NCBI RefSeq assembly: GCF_938017615.1
Contig: NZ_CALIJA010000136.1
Coordinates: 1-24,361, forward strand
Origin: an uncultured Campylobacter sp.
Lineage (GTDB): Bacteria > Campylobacterota > Campylobacteria > Campylobacterales > Campylobacteraceae
Reading direction: 5' to 3'
Length of the DNA stretch: 24,361 nucleotides
The notes below the pieces were generated by a model. That model had not been told where the DNA came from. It saw only the letters and a program-made list of their open reading frames with translations, and did not search any database. The stretch's first letter is position 1. Every line of letters begins with the position of its first letter. Positions 7,219 to 16,300 of this stretch are shown here, piece after piece. A program made the translations under genes and the position numbers.

Positions 7219-8802
7219 TTATCTGCACTCAAAGCTGCTCGCGTTATTTTCGTCGCCGCCTACGTAGGTAGCCACTTTTGGATACGCGCAAATCGGGATC
7301 TGCTTGCCCGCGCGGCTCGTGCTTTTGCCTAGCAGGCTAGATGGAGCCGCTCCCTGCTCGCGCCACGCCTCAAGCGCGCTTAGCGGATCGACGTCATCGA
7401 TGCCGTTACCGCCGCCGCAGTGGTTCATCCCAGGCAAGGCAAAAAATCGCGCAAACTCGTCCGCATTCGCGTTCGTTTCCACTAGCTTTTTAAACCAATC
7501 GCGCTGATCCATCGCCGAAAATACGGGATCGGAGACGCCTGTTACGATGATGAGTTTGCCGCCATTAGCGCGGAAGCTATCGAGTTTGGTCGAAATCGCA
7601 TCGTTTATCGCCGCGGTCTCGAACGTTCGCTCTACGTCCTTATCGAAATCAAATTTCATCAGATCAAACTCCGGTTGCGGCGGCGTCAAGAAATAATAAT
7701 TCATCGAGCCCTTTGAGAGCACGATATTTCTAGCATTTGGCTCTGTCGTTTGCGAGTCGCCAAGCTTCCACATGCGCCAGCCGGGCTGATTTATCCCGGC
7801 ATCGTAAAACCAGCCGCTGTAAATTTGCTCGCCCTTGCTGTTTTTTGCGCCGTTAAATATCGCCTTTATAGCAGAAATTTTTTCTTTAGCTAGATCAAGT
7901 CCGCTGGGATCGAACTCGCAACGCTCCCAAGCGCCGATGATTCCGTCTTTTAGCCCGTCTAGCGCATCGCATTTATCCAAAACCGCCTTGCTTAACTTAT
8001 CCAAATCCTCCTGCGTAAGGGCGTTTGCAAAAATTTTATCCCCCGCGGCGTTTTTAGGCGCGATCTTCATAAGCTGCTGGTTATCCCACTGCTCCGCGAT
8101 CGCCGCGCGCGAAAGCCTAAAGCCTGGATTTGCCGCGATTACGCCGTCAAATTCCAGCGGATACCTCTGCGCCGCCATCAGAGCCGAGCGCCCGCCGTTT
8201 GAGCAGCCCATAAAGTAGCTGTGCGCTGGCGCTTTTTTATACGCCGCAAAAATCAGCTGCTTTGAGACACTCGCGACCTTGCCGATAGCCTGATATGCAT
8301 AATCTAACCGCGCCTGCTGCTCAAGTCCAAACTCGGGCGTAGGCGTAGGATGTCCCGAATCGGTCGCAACTACCGCATAGCCCCTCATAAGCGCGGGCGT
8401 TGCGGTGCTAGTGCGGATAGATACGGCGCCAAGAGCAGGCGCTACAAAGCCGTCCAGACCGCCTCCGCCCTGAAATAGCAGCTTGCCGTTCCAGTCGCCT
8501 GGCAAGCGCAGCTCAAATTTTATGCCGTAATGCTTGCCGTCCGAGCCCGTGCGGGAGGCTATCTCGCCGTGAATTATGCAGTGCGGCGCGGCTTTTAGCG
8601 TCTTTTTGGCTCCGCCGGTTAGCGCAGACATCCTATCGGCGCCGATTTCGCCGCTTTGATTCCAGATCGCTTCGCTAATCTTTGTATCGTAAATTTTCGT
8701 GCCTTTTAGCGCCGCGCAAGCCCGCTCGTCAAAATCGCTCGCAAACGCGCCATGTAAGCCCAAAGCAGCCGTAAAGGTTGCAACTAAAATTTTATATTTC
8801 AT
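7219..8802 (-). CDS. Tannase/feruloyl esterase family alpha/beta hydrolase
   Basis: The 527-residue product is an exported serine esterase of the tannase/feruloyl esterase/MHET-hydrolase family, which cleaves esters of aromatic acids. The start is taken at 8802, not at the longer in-frame 8865, because AAGGAGCG lies just ahead and a clean signal peptide (KYKILVATFTAALG...AFA) follows. Counted from that Met, the nucleophile is Ser201 in GCSNGG, the acid Asp425 in GVSDPVF and the base His461 in MNHCGGG. Cys200 and Cys462 sit beside Ser and His, the family's CS-D-HC arrangement in which a disulfide holds the active site. The D-x-LDGLKDG loop in the lid domain matches the calcium site of this family. 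The substrate is unknown; a lipoprotein gene follows in the same operon. Confidence 0.93.
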   Translation of the reverse strand: MKYKILVATFTAALGLHGAFASDFDERACAALKGTKIYDTKISEAIWNQSGEIGADRMSALTGGAKKTLKAAPHCIIHGEIASRTGSDGKHYGIKFELRLPGDWNGKLLFQGGGGLDGFVAPALGAVSIRTSTATPALMRGYAVVATDSGHPTPTPEFGLEQQARLDYAYQAIGKVASVSKQLIFAAYKKAPAHSYFMGCSNGGRSALMAAQRYPLEFDGVIAANPGFRLSRAAIAEQWDNQQLMKIAPKNAAGDKIFANALTQEDLDKLSKAVLDKCDALDGLKDGIIGAWERCEFDPSGLDLAKEKISAIKAIFNGAKNSKGEQIYSGWFYDAGINQPGWRMWKLGDSQTTEPNARNIVLSKGSMNYYFLTPPQPEFDLMKFDFDKDVERTFETAAINDAISTKLDSFRANGGKLIIVTGVSDPVFSAMDQRDWFKKLVETNANADEFARFFALPGMNHCGGGNGIDDVDPLSALEAWREQGAAPSSLLGKSTSRAGKQIPICAYPKVATYVGGDENNASSFECR

Positions 8803-8922
8803 TGTCGCTCCTTTTGAAATTTTATTAATCGCAATTTTAACATAAAAATTTATCGTGAATTTCAAGCGTATTTGAGAAATTATGGAATTCCTAGCGGAGC
8901 CATGCGGGATTTCAAATTTTAA

Positions 8923-9141
8923 TTAAAGGGACGAAGCACTTGGGCGATCCGCAGAATCTGGCTCGTCGGTTAAGCGGTTTCGTGGATCGCGACGGAATAC
9001 TTCGATCGCCCAAAACCAAACCATGTGCCCGAAAAATCCCGAAACGAACTCATACCACGGAAGCTGAAAAAGCGGCAGCGTGATGCAATGCCCCGCGATA
9101 TTTATGACGATGCCAATGCGGCGCCCTGAAATAGCGTAATT
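8923..9141 (-). pseudogene. Remnant of a small membrane protein
   Basis: A 72-codon open stretch with no usable start codon reads like real protein: GRRIGIVINIAGHCITLPLF, then LPWYEFVSGFFGHMVWFWAI, then EVFRRDPRNRL and a polar tail. Two hydrophobic segments and the repeated GH motifs suggest a membrane protein. Only one Met (in GHMVW) is in frame and a stop precedes Asn at 9141. Further upstream, near 9200, is a short Met-Leu-Arg-Asn-Asn in another frame, which could be the original start. I do not recognise the family. Apart from this, the gap 8866-9202 holds nothing I can name. Confidence 0.4.
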
Positions 9142-9202
9142 TTAGGTAATTTCTCGACAGCGAAGTGTGCCTAATTTTAAATTTTGCTATTGTTGCGGAG
9201 CA

Positions 9203-10354
9203 TTAAATTTCACGCGTGCCCTTAAAGTTTGCACGGTAAAAAATCAGCAGCGCGGCGGCTAACGCGGCAAAGCCGCAAAATAGCCCTTGGTAGCTTAAAT
9301 ATTCAAGCGCCTTGCCACCTACGGCAGTACCGATGCCGCCTCCGAAAAATATCGCCGTGCCTATGATCCCGGAGGATAGACCTTTGGCGGAGCCGCAACG
9401 AAGCGCTGCGCTTGCTAGGACCGACTGCGCGCAAACATAGCCAAATCCCAGCAAAAACGTCCCTACATATGCGGTGGCAGCGAAGCAACTCGCCAAAAGG
9501 CACAGCGCCGAAGCGGACGCCAAAAAGCCGAGGGATAGAATTTCTTTTGGCGGCAACTTCTCTTTTAAATATCTAGCAGCGTTTCCCGCCAAAAAGCAAG
9601 CGACGCCGTAAAGCATAAGGCAGGCTCCGGCAAAATTTGAGCTCAAGCCCAACTTTTTAAGTAAATAAGCGCCTATGAATGAGTACGCCCCGAGCACAAT
9701 TACGCCATTACATAAAGCCAAAAAATAGCTTCTCAAAAGCGAAACATCGCCGCGCAAGCTGGCTAGGGATTTTACGAAGCTTTCGCCTCCGCTTTTCGGA
9801 GCGTCTTTGAAATTTAGCGTAAATAGTGATACGAAAGATACCGCAGACAGCGCAGAAAAGGCTAAAAATATCTCCCTCCAAGAAAATCTAGCCACTGCCC
9901 ATCCGCCTAAAGCCGCACTCAGCCCCTGCCCTAAAAATACCGAACCCAGAAATATCGCTACGATTTTTTGTCTATCCTTCTCGTCATATGCATCGCCTAT
10001 AACGCCGAGGCAGACAGCGATTATACCCGCTGCCACGCATCCCGTGCAAAAGCGAAATAAAACAAGCCACGCTAGACTTTTTGCAGTGGAGCAAAGAAGC
10101 GTGAATATCGCCAAAAAGAGCATTAGCAGAATTAAAATTTTACCTCTACCGTAGCGATCGCTAAGATGTCCGTATACCGGCTGAAGTAAGCCATAAGGGA
10201 TCAGATATGCCGTCAAAACTGCGGAGGCGGCGCTTACCTGCACCCCAAACGTATCTGCGATGCTAGGTAGCAGTAGCGATGCGATCCAGTTATCTGCGGC
10301 AGAGATTGTCCCCGAGGCGATGATTAAGGGTAGTAGTCCTTTTTTGTAGCGCAT
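9203..10354 (-). CDS. MFS transporter (drug/sugar efflux type)
   Basis: The 383-residue inner-membrane protein has about 12 predicted transmembrane helices in two halves. Motif A of the major facilitator superfamily is clear after helix 2: GHLSDRYGRGK, near residue 65. A central loop rich in charged residues (about 180-200) divides the halves. Overall form fits the DHA1 (Bcr/AraJ-like) proton-coupled efflux group, so export of small molecules is likely, but no substrate can be assigned. A modest AGGAAT ribosome site precedes the start. It stands alone, with non-coding DNA on both sides, and no regulator gene is adjacent. Confidence 0.9.
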   Translation of the reverse strand: MRYKKGLLPLIIASGTISAADNWIASLLLPSIADTFGVQVSAASAVLTAYLIPYGLLQPVYGHLSDRYGRGKILILLMLFLAIFTLLCSTAKSLAWLVLFRFCTGCVAAGIIAVCLGVIGDAYDEKDRQKIVAIFLGSVFLGQGLSAALGGWAVARFSWREIFLAFSALSAVSFVSLFTLNFKDAPKSGGESFVKSLASLRGDVSLLRSYFLALCNGVIVLGAYSFIGAYLLKKLGLSSNFAGACLMLYGVACFLAGNAARYLKEKLPPKEILSLGFLASASALCLLASCFAATAYVGTFLLGFGYVCAQSVLASAALRCGSAKGLSSGIIGTAIFFGGGIGTAVGGKALEYLSYQGLFCGFAALAAALLIFYRANFKGTREI

Positions 10355-10925
10355 TTTAAATTCCTAAATTTACGTAATTTTAGCCATTATAACTCTTTTG
10401 CTAGAAAATTTGGAATTTTAGTAAGCTCAGCGAATATGAGACGACAGGCATGGATCGCTAAGTTCGCAGCTAGAGGGCACAATGCGGCAGGTATAGCGCA
10501 ACATCGGCATACAATGCGATGCATCTACCTTGAGCAACGCGAGTAGTGAATGAATGACTAGTTTATATTTATAATCCACTTTTTTCGCGCATAAAGACCT
10601 ATAAGAAATAACGCAAATTTAACAATGCCACGAAGCAGAGCTATAGCATAAGGCAAATAAGGAAAGCTCTAACTTGCAACGCGAACCCTACAATAAAATT
10701 CAAAAATTCTTTAAAATTCTACGCGGATTATGATGCCTAAAAATCAACTAAAATTTTAAGTACGCACATCCCCGTAGTGCACGTTTTTTAGCCGCGCAAT
10801 CTCATCATTTATAACAAGCCGCAATGAACCATTTGTATATAATCTTGTGCCGCTAGGTTAAATTTAATTAGCAGCGGAGCTTTGAAATTTTACGAATGCG
10901 GGGATTTCAATGAGCGCTTTAAATT
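10355..10925. other. Gene-free region between thiD and the MFS gene
   Basis: No supported gene in about 570 bases. A 36-residue frame at 10436-10546 (plus) lacks a ribosome site and I do not call it. Near the thiD end, TTGAAAT (10882-10888) and ATTTCAA (10904-10910) form a 7-bp inverted repeat, extended by AGCG pairs, that may mark the 3' end of the thiD transcript. The rest is AT-rich and may be decayed sequence. Confidence 0.5.
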
Positions 10926-12041
10926 TTAGTCTCGAGAGATGATTTTGATTTCATCCGCGCAAGATCCGCCAAAGTCCGCGCCAAAGGGATCTTGGACCGT
11001 GAAATAATGATCTATCGCGCCGCATCCGTGTCCGATCTGCTCACCCCAGCCCAGCGCCCTGCGCACGAAGCCCTTGGCATGGGCAACGGCTGCGGGCAGA
11101 CTAAGCCCCGCCGCCAGTGCGCACGCGATCGCGCTTGAGAGCGTGCAGCCCGTGCCGTGGGTGTTACGCGTAGAAATTTTAGGCGCGGAAAACTCATGAA
11201 ATTTGCCGTTTTCGTACAAAATATCGACCGCAAAATTTCTCAAATCCGCATTCTCTCCGCTCGGCTCAAAGCCCGCAACTAGAGACGCTGCGGATAAATT
11301 TTGCCCAAAAGAAGGCTCCGCACTCGCCGTTAAATTTCTGCCCCCGCTGGTAAAATTTTCCTCCGCGAAATCCGCGCTCTTCGTCGAACCCGCAGAATTT
11401 TCGCGTGCGCCATCTTCGCCCGTCTCACGCCCAAAAGCTTTAAAATTTCGCGCTGTATTCATTTTAGCTGCGCCCGCTTCCGCCGCAATGCAAGTCGCGC
11501 TCGCAGCCGTCAGATCGCCGCCTTTAATCAAAATCGCGCCGCCGAAAAACTGCGAAATTTTAACCGCTGCGGCGCGCATATCGGCTAGGCTTAAAATTTT
11601 CATTTCCGCTAAGACCTCGGCCTCGCGCACGTTAGGCGTGATGATCTCCGCGGCGGGAGCGAGCTCGTATTTTAGCGCATGCAGCGCGCTTTGTTTCATC
11701 AAAACTCCGCCGCTAGTAGCGACCATCACGGGATCTAAGACGACGTTTTTCGCGCCGTGCCTGCTCAGGCTCTTTGCGATAGCCTCGGCAACCCCCTCAT
11801 TGGAGATCATTCCGATTTTAACGGCGTCCGGAAAGATGTCGCTAAAAATCGCATCGAGCTGCGCCTCTACAAAATGCGGCGGAACGTCCAGCACGCCGAA
11901 TACGCCGCGCGAATTTTGCGCCGTAAGCGCCGTAATAGCGCTCATAGCAAACATCTTGTGCGCGCTAATCGTCTTGATATCGGCTTGGATGCCGGCACCG
12001 CCGCCGCTATCAGAACCCGCGATAGTAAGAATTCTTTTCAT
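10926..12041 (-). CDS. thiD: Hydroxymethylpyrimidine/phosphomethylpyrimidine kinase with insert
   Basis: ThiD phosphorylates HMP and HMP-P in thiamine synthesis in the cytoplasm. The N-terminal substrate/ribokinase-fold motif is intact (ILTIAGSDSGGGAGIQAD, residues 4-21), as are LDPVMVATSG (102-111), TPNVREAEVL (135-144) and the C-terminal anion hole THGTGCTLSSAIA with Cys299. The usual length is about 265; this one has 371. The excess is a block at about 177-269, between LIKGGD and VDILYENG, rich in Ala, Ser, Asn, Glu and Gly and without any fold motif. In family structures this site is a surface beta-loop, so the enzyme may still work. The frame is kept throughout. A weak AAAGGC site and a minus-strand TATAAT (12067-12072) precede the start. 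No other thi gene is adjacent. Confidence 0.93.
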   Translation of the reverse strand: MKRILTIAGSDSGGGAGIQADIKTISAHKMFAMSAITALTAQNSRGVFGVLDVPPHFVEAQLDAIFSDIFPDAVKIGMISNEGVAEAIAKSLSRHGAKNVVLDPVMVATSGGVLMKQSALHALKYELAPAAEIITPNVREAEVLAEMKILSLADMRAAAVKISQFFGGAILIKGGDLTAASATCIAAEAGAAKMNTARNFKAFGRETGEDGARENSAGSTKSADFAEENFTSGGRNLTASAEPSFGQNLSAASLVAGFEPSGENADLRNFAVDILYENGKFHEFSAPKISTRNTHGTGCTLSSAIACALAAGLSLPAAVAHAKGFVRRALGWGEQIGHGCGAIDHYFTVQDPFGADFGGSCADEIKIISRD

Positions 12042-12066
12042 AAAAAGCCTTTAAAATTTTAGCGCG

Positions 12067-12072
12067 ATTATA
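12067..12072 (-). promoter_or_regulatory. -10 box for thiD
   Basis: On the minus strand the sequence reads GATATAATCGCG, a perfect TATAAT about 25 bases ahead of the thiD start, leaving a short leader. It faces away from the cmeABC promoter in the same intergenic gap. A second plus-strand TATAAT at 12085-12090 could be an additional start for cmeABC. Confidence 0.6.
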
Positions 12073-12147
12073 TCGAAATTCCGCTATAATTCTGCTCGGT
12101 AGATTATTTTACGGGCTAAATTTAAGTTTTCTTTATGTAGTTTTTAT

Positions 12148-12153
12148 TATAAT
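12148..12153 (+). promoter_or_regulatory. -10 box for cmeABC
   Basis: TATAAT in a T/A-rich context 62 bases ahead of the cmeA ATG, with no clear -35. The expected start of transcription is near 12160, so the CmeR-like palindrome at 12166-12181 would lie at the very start of the transcript, well placed for repression. Confidence 0.6.
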
Positions 12154-12165
12154 CTACGTTCGTTT

Positions 12166-12181
12166 CGTAATAACTATTACA
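12166..12181 (+). promoter_or_regulatory. CmeR-like operator
   Basis: CGTAATAACTATTACA contains the perfect inverted repeat GTAATA-AC-TATTAC. It agrees at 14 of 16 positions with the 16-bp CmeR operator reported for C. jejuni cmeABC, TGTAATAAATATTACA (recalled, not searched). It lies between the -10 box and the cmeA ribosome site. This strongly suggests TetR-type repression of the pump by a CmeR homologue, although none is encoded next to it here. Confidence 0.75.
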
Positions 12182-12215
12182 AATACAAAATTTTAATCCA
12201 ATTAGAGGAAATTAC

Positions 12216-13343
12216 ATGAAAAAAGTCGCCAGTTTGATTTTCGCAGCGTTTTTAGTTTCGGGCTGCTCCTATTTTGAAAAAAAGGAAGATAAAGGCGCGA
12301 AGCAAGGCGGCGAGACGCCTGCGCTGCCGGTAGGCGTATTTACCGCCAAATCCGCCGACGTGCCGATAATTTTAAAATTTAACGGACAGACCGTGAGCGA
12401 GCTTGAGATAATGCTAAAGCCGCAGGTTTCGGGTACCATCGAAAAGCAGCTTTTCGAGCCTGGTCGTAGCGTTAAAAAGGGCGACGTGCTCTACGAGATC
12501 GACCGCTCGCGCTACCAAGCGGCGTTTGACAGCGCAAACGCTAATCTTCAAAATGCCTCGGCGGACTACAAAAGAGCCAAGGCGCTAAAAGCTAGCAACA
12601 CGATCTCTCAAAAGGATTTTGATACCGCAAAAGCCGCGTTTATGGTAGCCGAAGCAAATTTTAAAAGTGCAAAGATCGATCTTGACCACTCGCTCGTGAC
12701 CGCGCCTTTTGACGGCATGGCGGGCGATACGCAAAAGGACGTGGGCGCGTACGTAAACGTGGGCGAGGATCTGGTGCGCCTTAGCAAATTTGATCCGATC
12801 GACGTGGAATTCGGCATCGCGGACGTCGATAGACTGGAGCTTGATGCAAATTTAAGAAACGGGCAGTGGAAGCAGCTGGGCCGTCAGGTAAGCATAAATC
12901 TCGGCGGCAAGGACTACAATGGCACGCTAAGCTTTATCGATAGCGTCATCAATACAAACACCGCATCAGTCAGCGCCAAGGCTCAAATTCCAAATCCAAG
13001 CTTAGAAATTCGCCCGGGGGTTTTTACTAAAGTAAGCGTCGATGGCTTTTATCAGAAAAACGGCTTTAAAATTCCGCAAGTTGCGCTCAAGCAAGATCTT
13101 AGCAACACCATAGTCTATGTCGTGCAAGACGGAAAGGTCGCTAAAAAAGTGGTCAAAATCGCAGCTCAAGATACCCGCACTGCGACGATCTCAAGCGGAC
13201 TGCAAGACGGCGATCAGATCATTTTGGATAATTTTAAAAAGATCAACGTAGGCTCCAAGGTCACTCCCGTACCCGCAAGCACCGATCCTTACGTAGCGGG
13301 GCAACCTGAAGCATCTCAGAGCAATGCGGAAAGCGGGAAATAA
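12216..13343 (+). CDS. cmeA: RND efflux periplasmic adaptor CmeA
   Basis: The 375-residue product is the membrane-fusion lipoprotein of a tripartite RND pump, linking the inner-membrane pump to the outer-membrane channel. The signal peptide ends in lipobox VSGC with Cys17. A lipoyl/hairpin domain follows (KPQVSGTIEKQLFEPGRSVKKGDVL from about 70, and SLVTAPFDGMAGDTQKDVGAYV at about 165-185), with a coiled hairpin between. The C-terminal stretch GFKIPQVALKQD...GLQDGDQIILDNFKKINVGS is very close to C. jejuni CmeA as I recall it, which is why I use that name and not a general AcrA. GAGGAA precedes the ATG. The stop codon overlaps the cmeB start by one base. The extreme C-terminus is Ser/Gln/Asn-rich and probably disordered. 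Confidence 0.93.
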   Translation: MKKVASLIFAAFLVSGCSYFEKKEDKGAKQGGETPALPVGVFTAKSADVPIILKFNGQTVSELEIMLKPQVSGTIEKQLFEPGRSVKKGDVLYEIDRSRYQAAFDSANANLQNASADYKRAKALKASNTISQKDFDTAKAAFMVAEANFKSAKIDLDHSLVTAPFDGMAGDTQKDVGAYVNVGEDLVRLSKFDPIDVEFGIADVDRLELDANLRNGQWKQLGRQVSINLGGKDYNGTLSFIDSVINTNTASVSAKAQIPNPSLEIRPGVFTKVSVDGFYQKNGFKIPQVALKQDLSNTIVYVVQDGKVAKKVVKIAAQDTRTATISSGLQDGDQIILDNFKKINVGSKVTPVPASTDPYVAGQPEASQSNAESGK

Positions 13344-16300
13344 TGTTTTCTAAATTTTTCATCAACCGCCCCGTTTTTGCCTGCGTCGTTTCGATAATCA
13401 TCGTAATCGCGGGCGTTTTGGCTCTTAAAAATTCCTCCGTCGAGGAGTATCCGCAACTCACGCCGCCGCAAATCGTCGTTAGCGCTACATATAGCGGCGC
13501 GGACGCGCAAACGATCGCCGACGTCGTCGCAGCCCCTCTTGAAAATGCGATCAATGGCGTTGAAAATATGATCTATATGGAAAGCTCAGCAAGCTCCTCC
13601 GGCGACATTCGTATCAACGTATATTTTCAAATCGGCACAAATCCAGCAGATGCGAAAGTTAATGTAAACAACCGCGTCACGCCAGCTCTTACGCTACTTC
13701 CCGACGAAGTGCGCCGCTATGGCGTAACCGTTACCGAGCGTAGCAGTACGATGCTCGAAGTGCTTGCGTTTTACGATCCTAGCGAGCAGATGGATGTCGT
13801 AGAGATGCAAAACTACGTAGCTATCAACGTCGTAGATGAGCTAAAGCGCGTGCCGGGCGTGGGCGAAGCTCAAGCGCTGGGTACGAAAGACTATGCTATG
13901 AGGATTTGGGTTAAGCCTGAGCTACTTAAGAAATTTAACGTTACAACTGCCGAGATAATCGCCGCAATAAGCGAGCAAAACAGCCAATACGCCGCGGGTA
14001 AGATGGGCGAGCAGCCGATGAACTTAGGCAATCCCTACGTATATGCGATCAAGCCTGAGGGTCGTTTAAAAACCGTCGAAGAGTTTGAAAATATCATCAT
14101 ACGCGCGCAAAAAGATGGGAATTTCTTGCGCGTAAAAGATGTCGCCGATGTCAAACTTGGCGGCGCAAGCTACAATATCTCGGCGAAATTTAACGGTAAA
14201 GAGATGGTGCCTGTGCTTATCTTTATGCAAAGTGGCGCCAACGCCCTAGCCGTAGTTGAAGCGGTAAATAAGCGCATAGACGAGCTTAAACCAAATTTCC
14301 CAGGCGAGCTGACCTACGACGTCGCCTACGATACGACTAGCTTCGTAAAAGTATCGATCGAAGAGGTCATTCATACTTTCATTGAAGCGTTAATCCTCGT
14401 CATCGTAGTTATGTATATGTTCTTAGGCAACCTTAGAGCGACGATCATTCCGACGCTTGCCGCGCCCGTATCGATCTGCGGCGCGTTTATCGGAATTTAC
14501 GCCTTCGGATTTTCAATAAATTTAATCACTCTTTTCGCGCTTATTTTAGCTATCGGCATCGTCGTGGACGACGCCATTATTGTGATCGAAAACGTAGAGA
14601 GAATTTTGCACGAGGAGCCGGATCTTAGCGTCAAAGAGGCTACCACAAAAGCGATGGGCGAGATCGTAGCGCCCGTCATCTCCATCGTGCTCGTGCTTTC
14701 GGCGGTTTTCGTGCCGGTTGCGTTTATGGAGGGCTTTACGGGGGTTATGCAGAGGCAATTTGCTTTAACGCTCGTGGCTTCGGTATGTTTTTCAGGCTTC
14801 GTAGCCCTTACACTAACGCCCGCACTTTGCGCTCTAATATTGCAAAAAAAGGAATCTGAGCCGTTTTTCTTCGTAAGATGGTTTAATAATCTTTTTAGCA
14901 TCTCAACTAAAATTTACGCCGCAGGCGTCGGCATGGTTTTGCGCCATGTGCTAATCAGCCTCGTTTTTGTAGGCATCATCATCTATGCGATGGTGAAACT
15001 TCTTGTGCTCACTCCTAGCGGTCTGGTGCCTAACGAGGACAAAGGCTCGATTATGGCGATGACTACGCTTCCCTCGGCATCTACTCTACCTAGGACGGAA
15101 GCCGATCAGGATTTCATCGCAAGTATCGCTAAAAAGTATCCAAACGTAAAAGATATAACCCAAATCACGGGATACGATATGCTAGCCGGAGCGCTTAGAG
15201 AAAATGCGGGAGCTTTTTTTATGAAGCTAAAAGACTGGAAAGATCGCCCGGGTGATGAAAATTCCAACTTCGCCTTAGCCGCCGCGCTAAACGGGCAGCT
15301 CTACGGCGCGGATCGCAACTCGATGACCTACGTCGTCACGCCGCCGCCTATTATGGGGCTTTCGCTTACGGGCGGATTTGAGCTCTACGCGCAAAGCACG
15401 ACGGGCAAGAGCTACGATGAAATTCGCGCCGATATGGATCGCGTAACCGCCAAAGCTAACCAACATCCCGCTTTAAAACTCGTGCGAACGACGCTGGATA
15501 CCGATTTCCCGCAGTATAAGCTCTATCTCGATAAAGAGAAGATAAAGATGCTAGGCGTCAGCATAGCCGACATTTTCACCGTGCTAAATTCCACCATCGG
15601 GCAGTATTACATCAACGACTTTAACCTTATGGGGCGCACGTTCAAGGTCTATATCCGCGCTACGCAAAACTATAGAGACGATCCTAACGATCTAAAATCG
15701 CTCTACGTCCGCAGCGCTAGTGGCGATCTGATACCGTTAAATTCTTTAGTGAGACTTGAGCGCTCGCTGGGTCCTGATTCCGTTAATAGATTTAACGCCT
15801 TCCCAGCAGCGCAGATTATGGGCGAGCCAAATACGGGTTATACCTCGGGTCAGGCGATTGCAGCGATCCAAGAGGTTATAAAAGAGGAGCTTCCTAGCGG
15901 ATATTCTATCGGCTGGGCGGGCTCCGCGTATCAAGAGGTCAGCGAGACCGGCAAAGGCTCGCAGGCGTTTGTATTTGGAATGATCTTCGTGTTTTTGATC
16001 CTGGCGGCTCAATACGAAAGGTGGCTCATGCCGCTTGCCGTACTTACCGCCGTGCCGTTTTCGGTATTCGGCGCGCTCGTGTTTACATATTTCCGCGGGC
16101 TGAATAACGACATATATTTTCAGATCGGACTTTTGCTTCTAATCGGTCTGGCGGCGAAAAACGCGATTTTGATCGTAGAATTTGCGATGAACGAGCACCT
16201 AAACAACCACCGCTCGATCGCAGAAGCTGCCGTAGAGGCCGCCAAGATGAGGTTCCGCCCTATCGTGATGACGAGCCTTGCGTTCGGCCTCGGCGTGCTT

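Noticed and set aside
8803..8865. Longer start for the tannase-family gene
   Set aside because: The internal Met at 8802 has AAGGAGCG and starts a proper signal peptide; the longer form would bury it.
11203..12054. Long plus-strand frame opposite thiD
   Set aside because: Shadow of the Ala-rich thiD frame; Ser/Ala/Lys-rich nonsense with no ribosome site.
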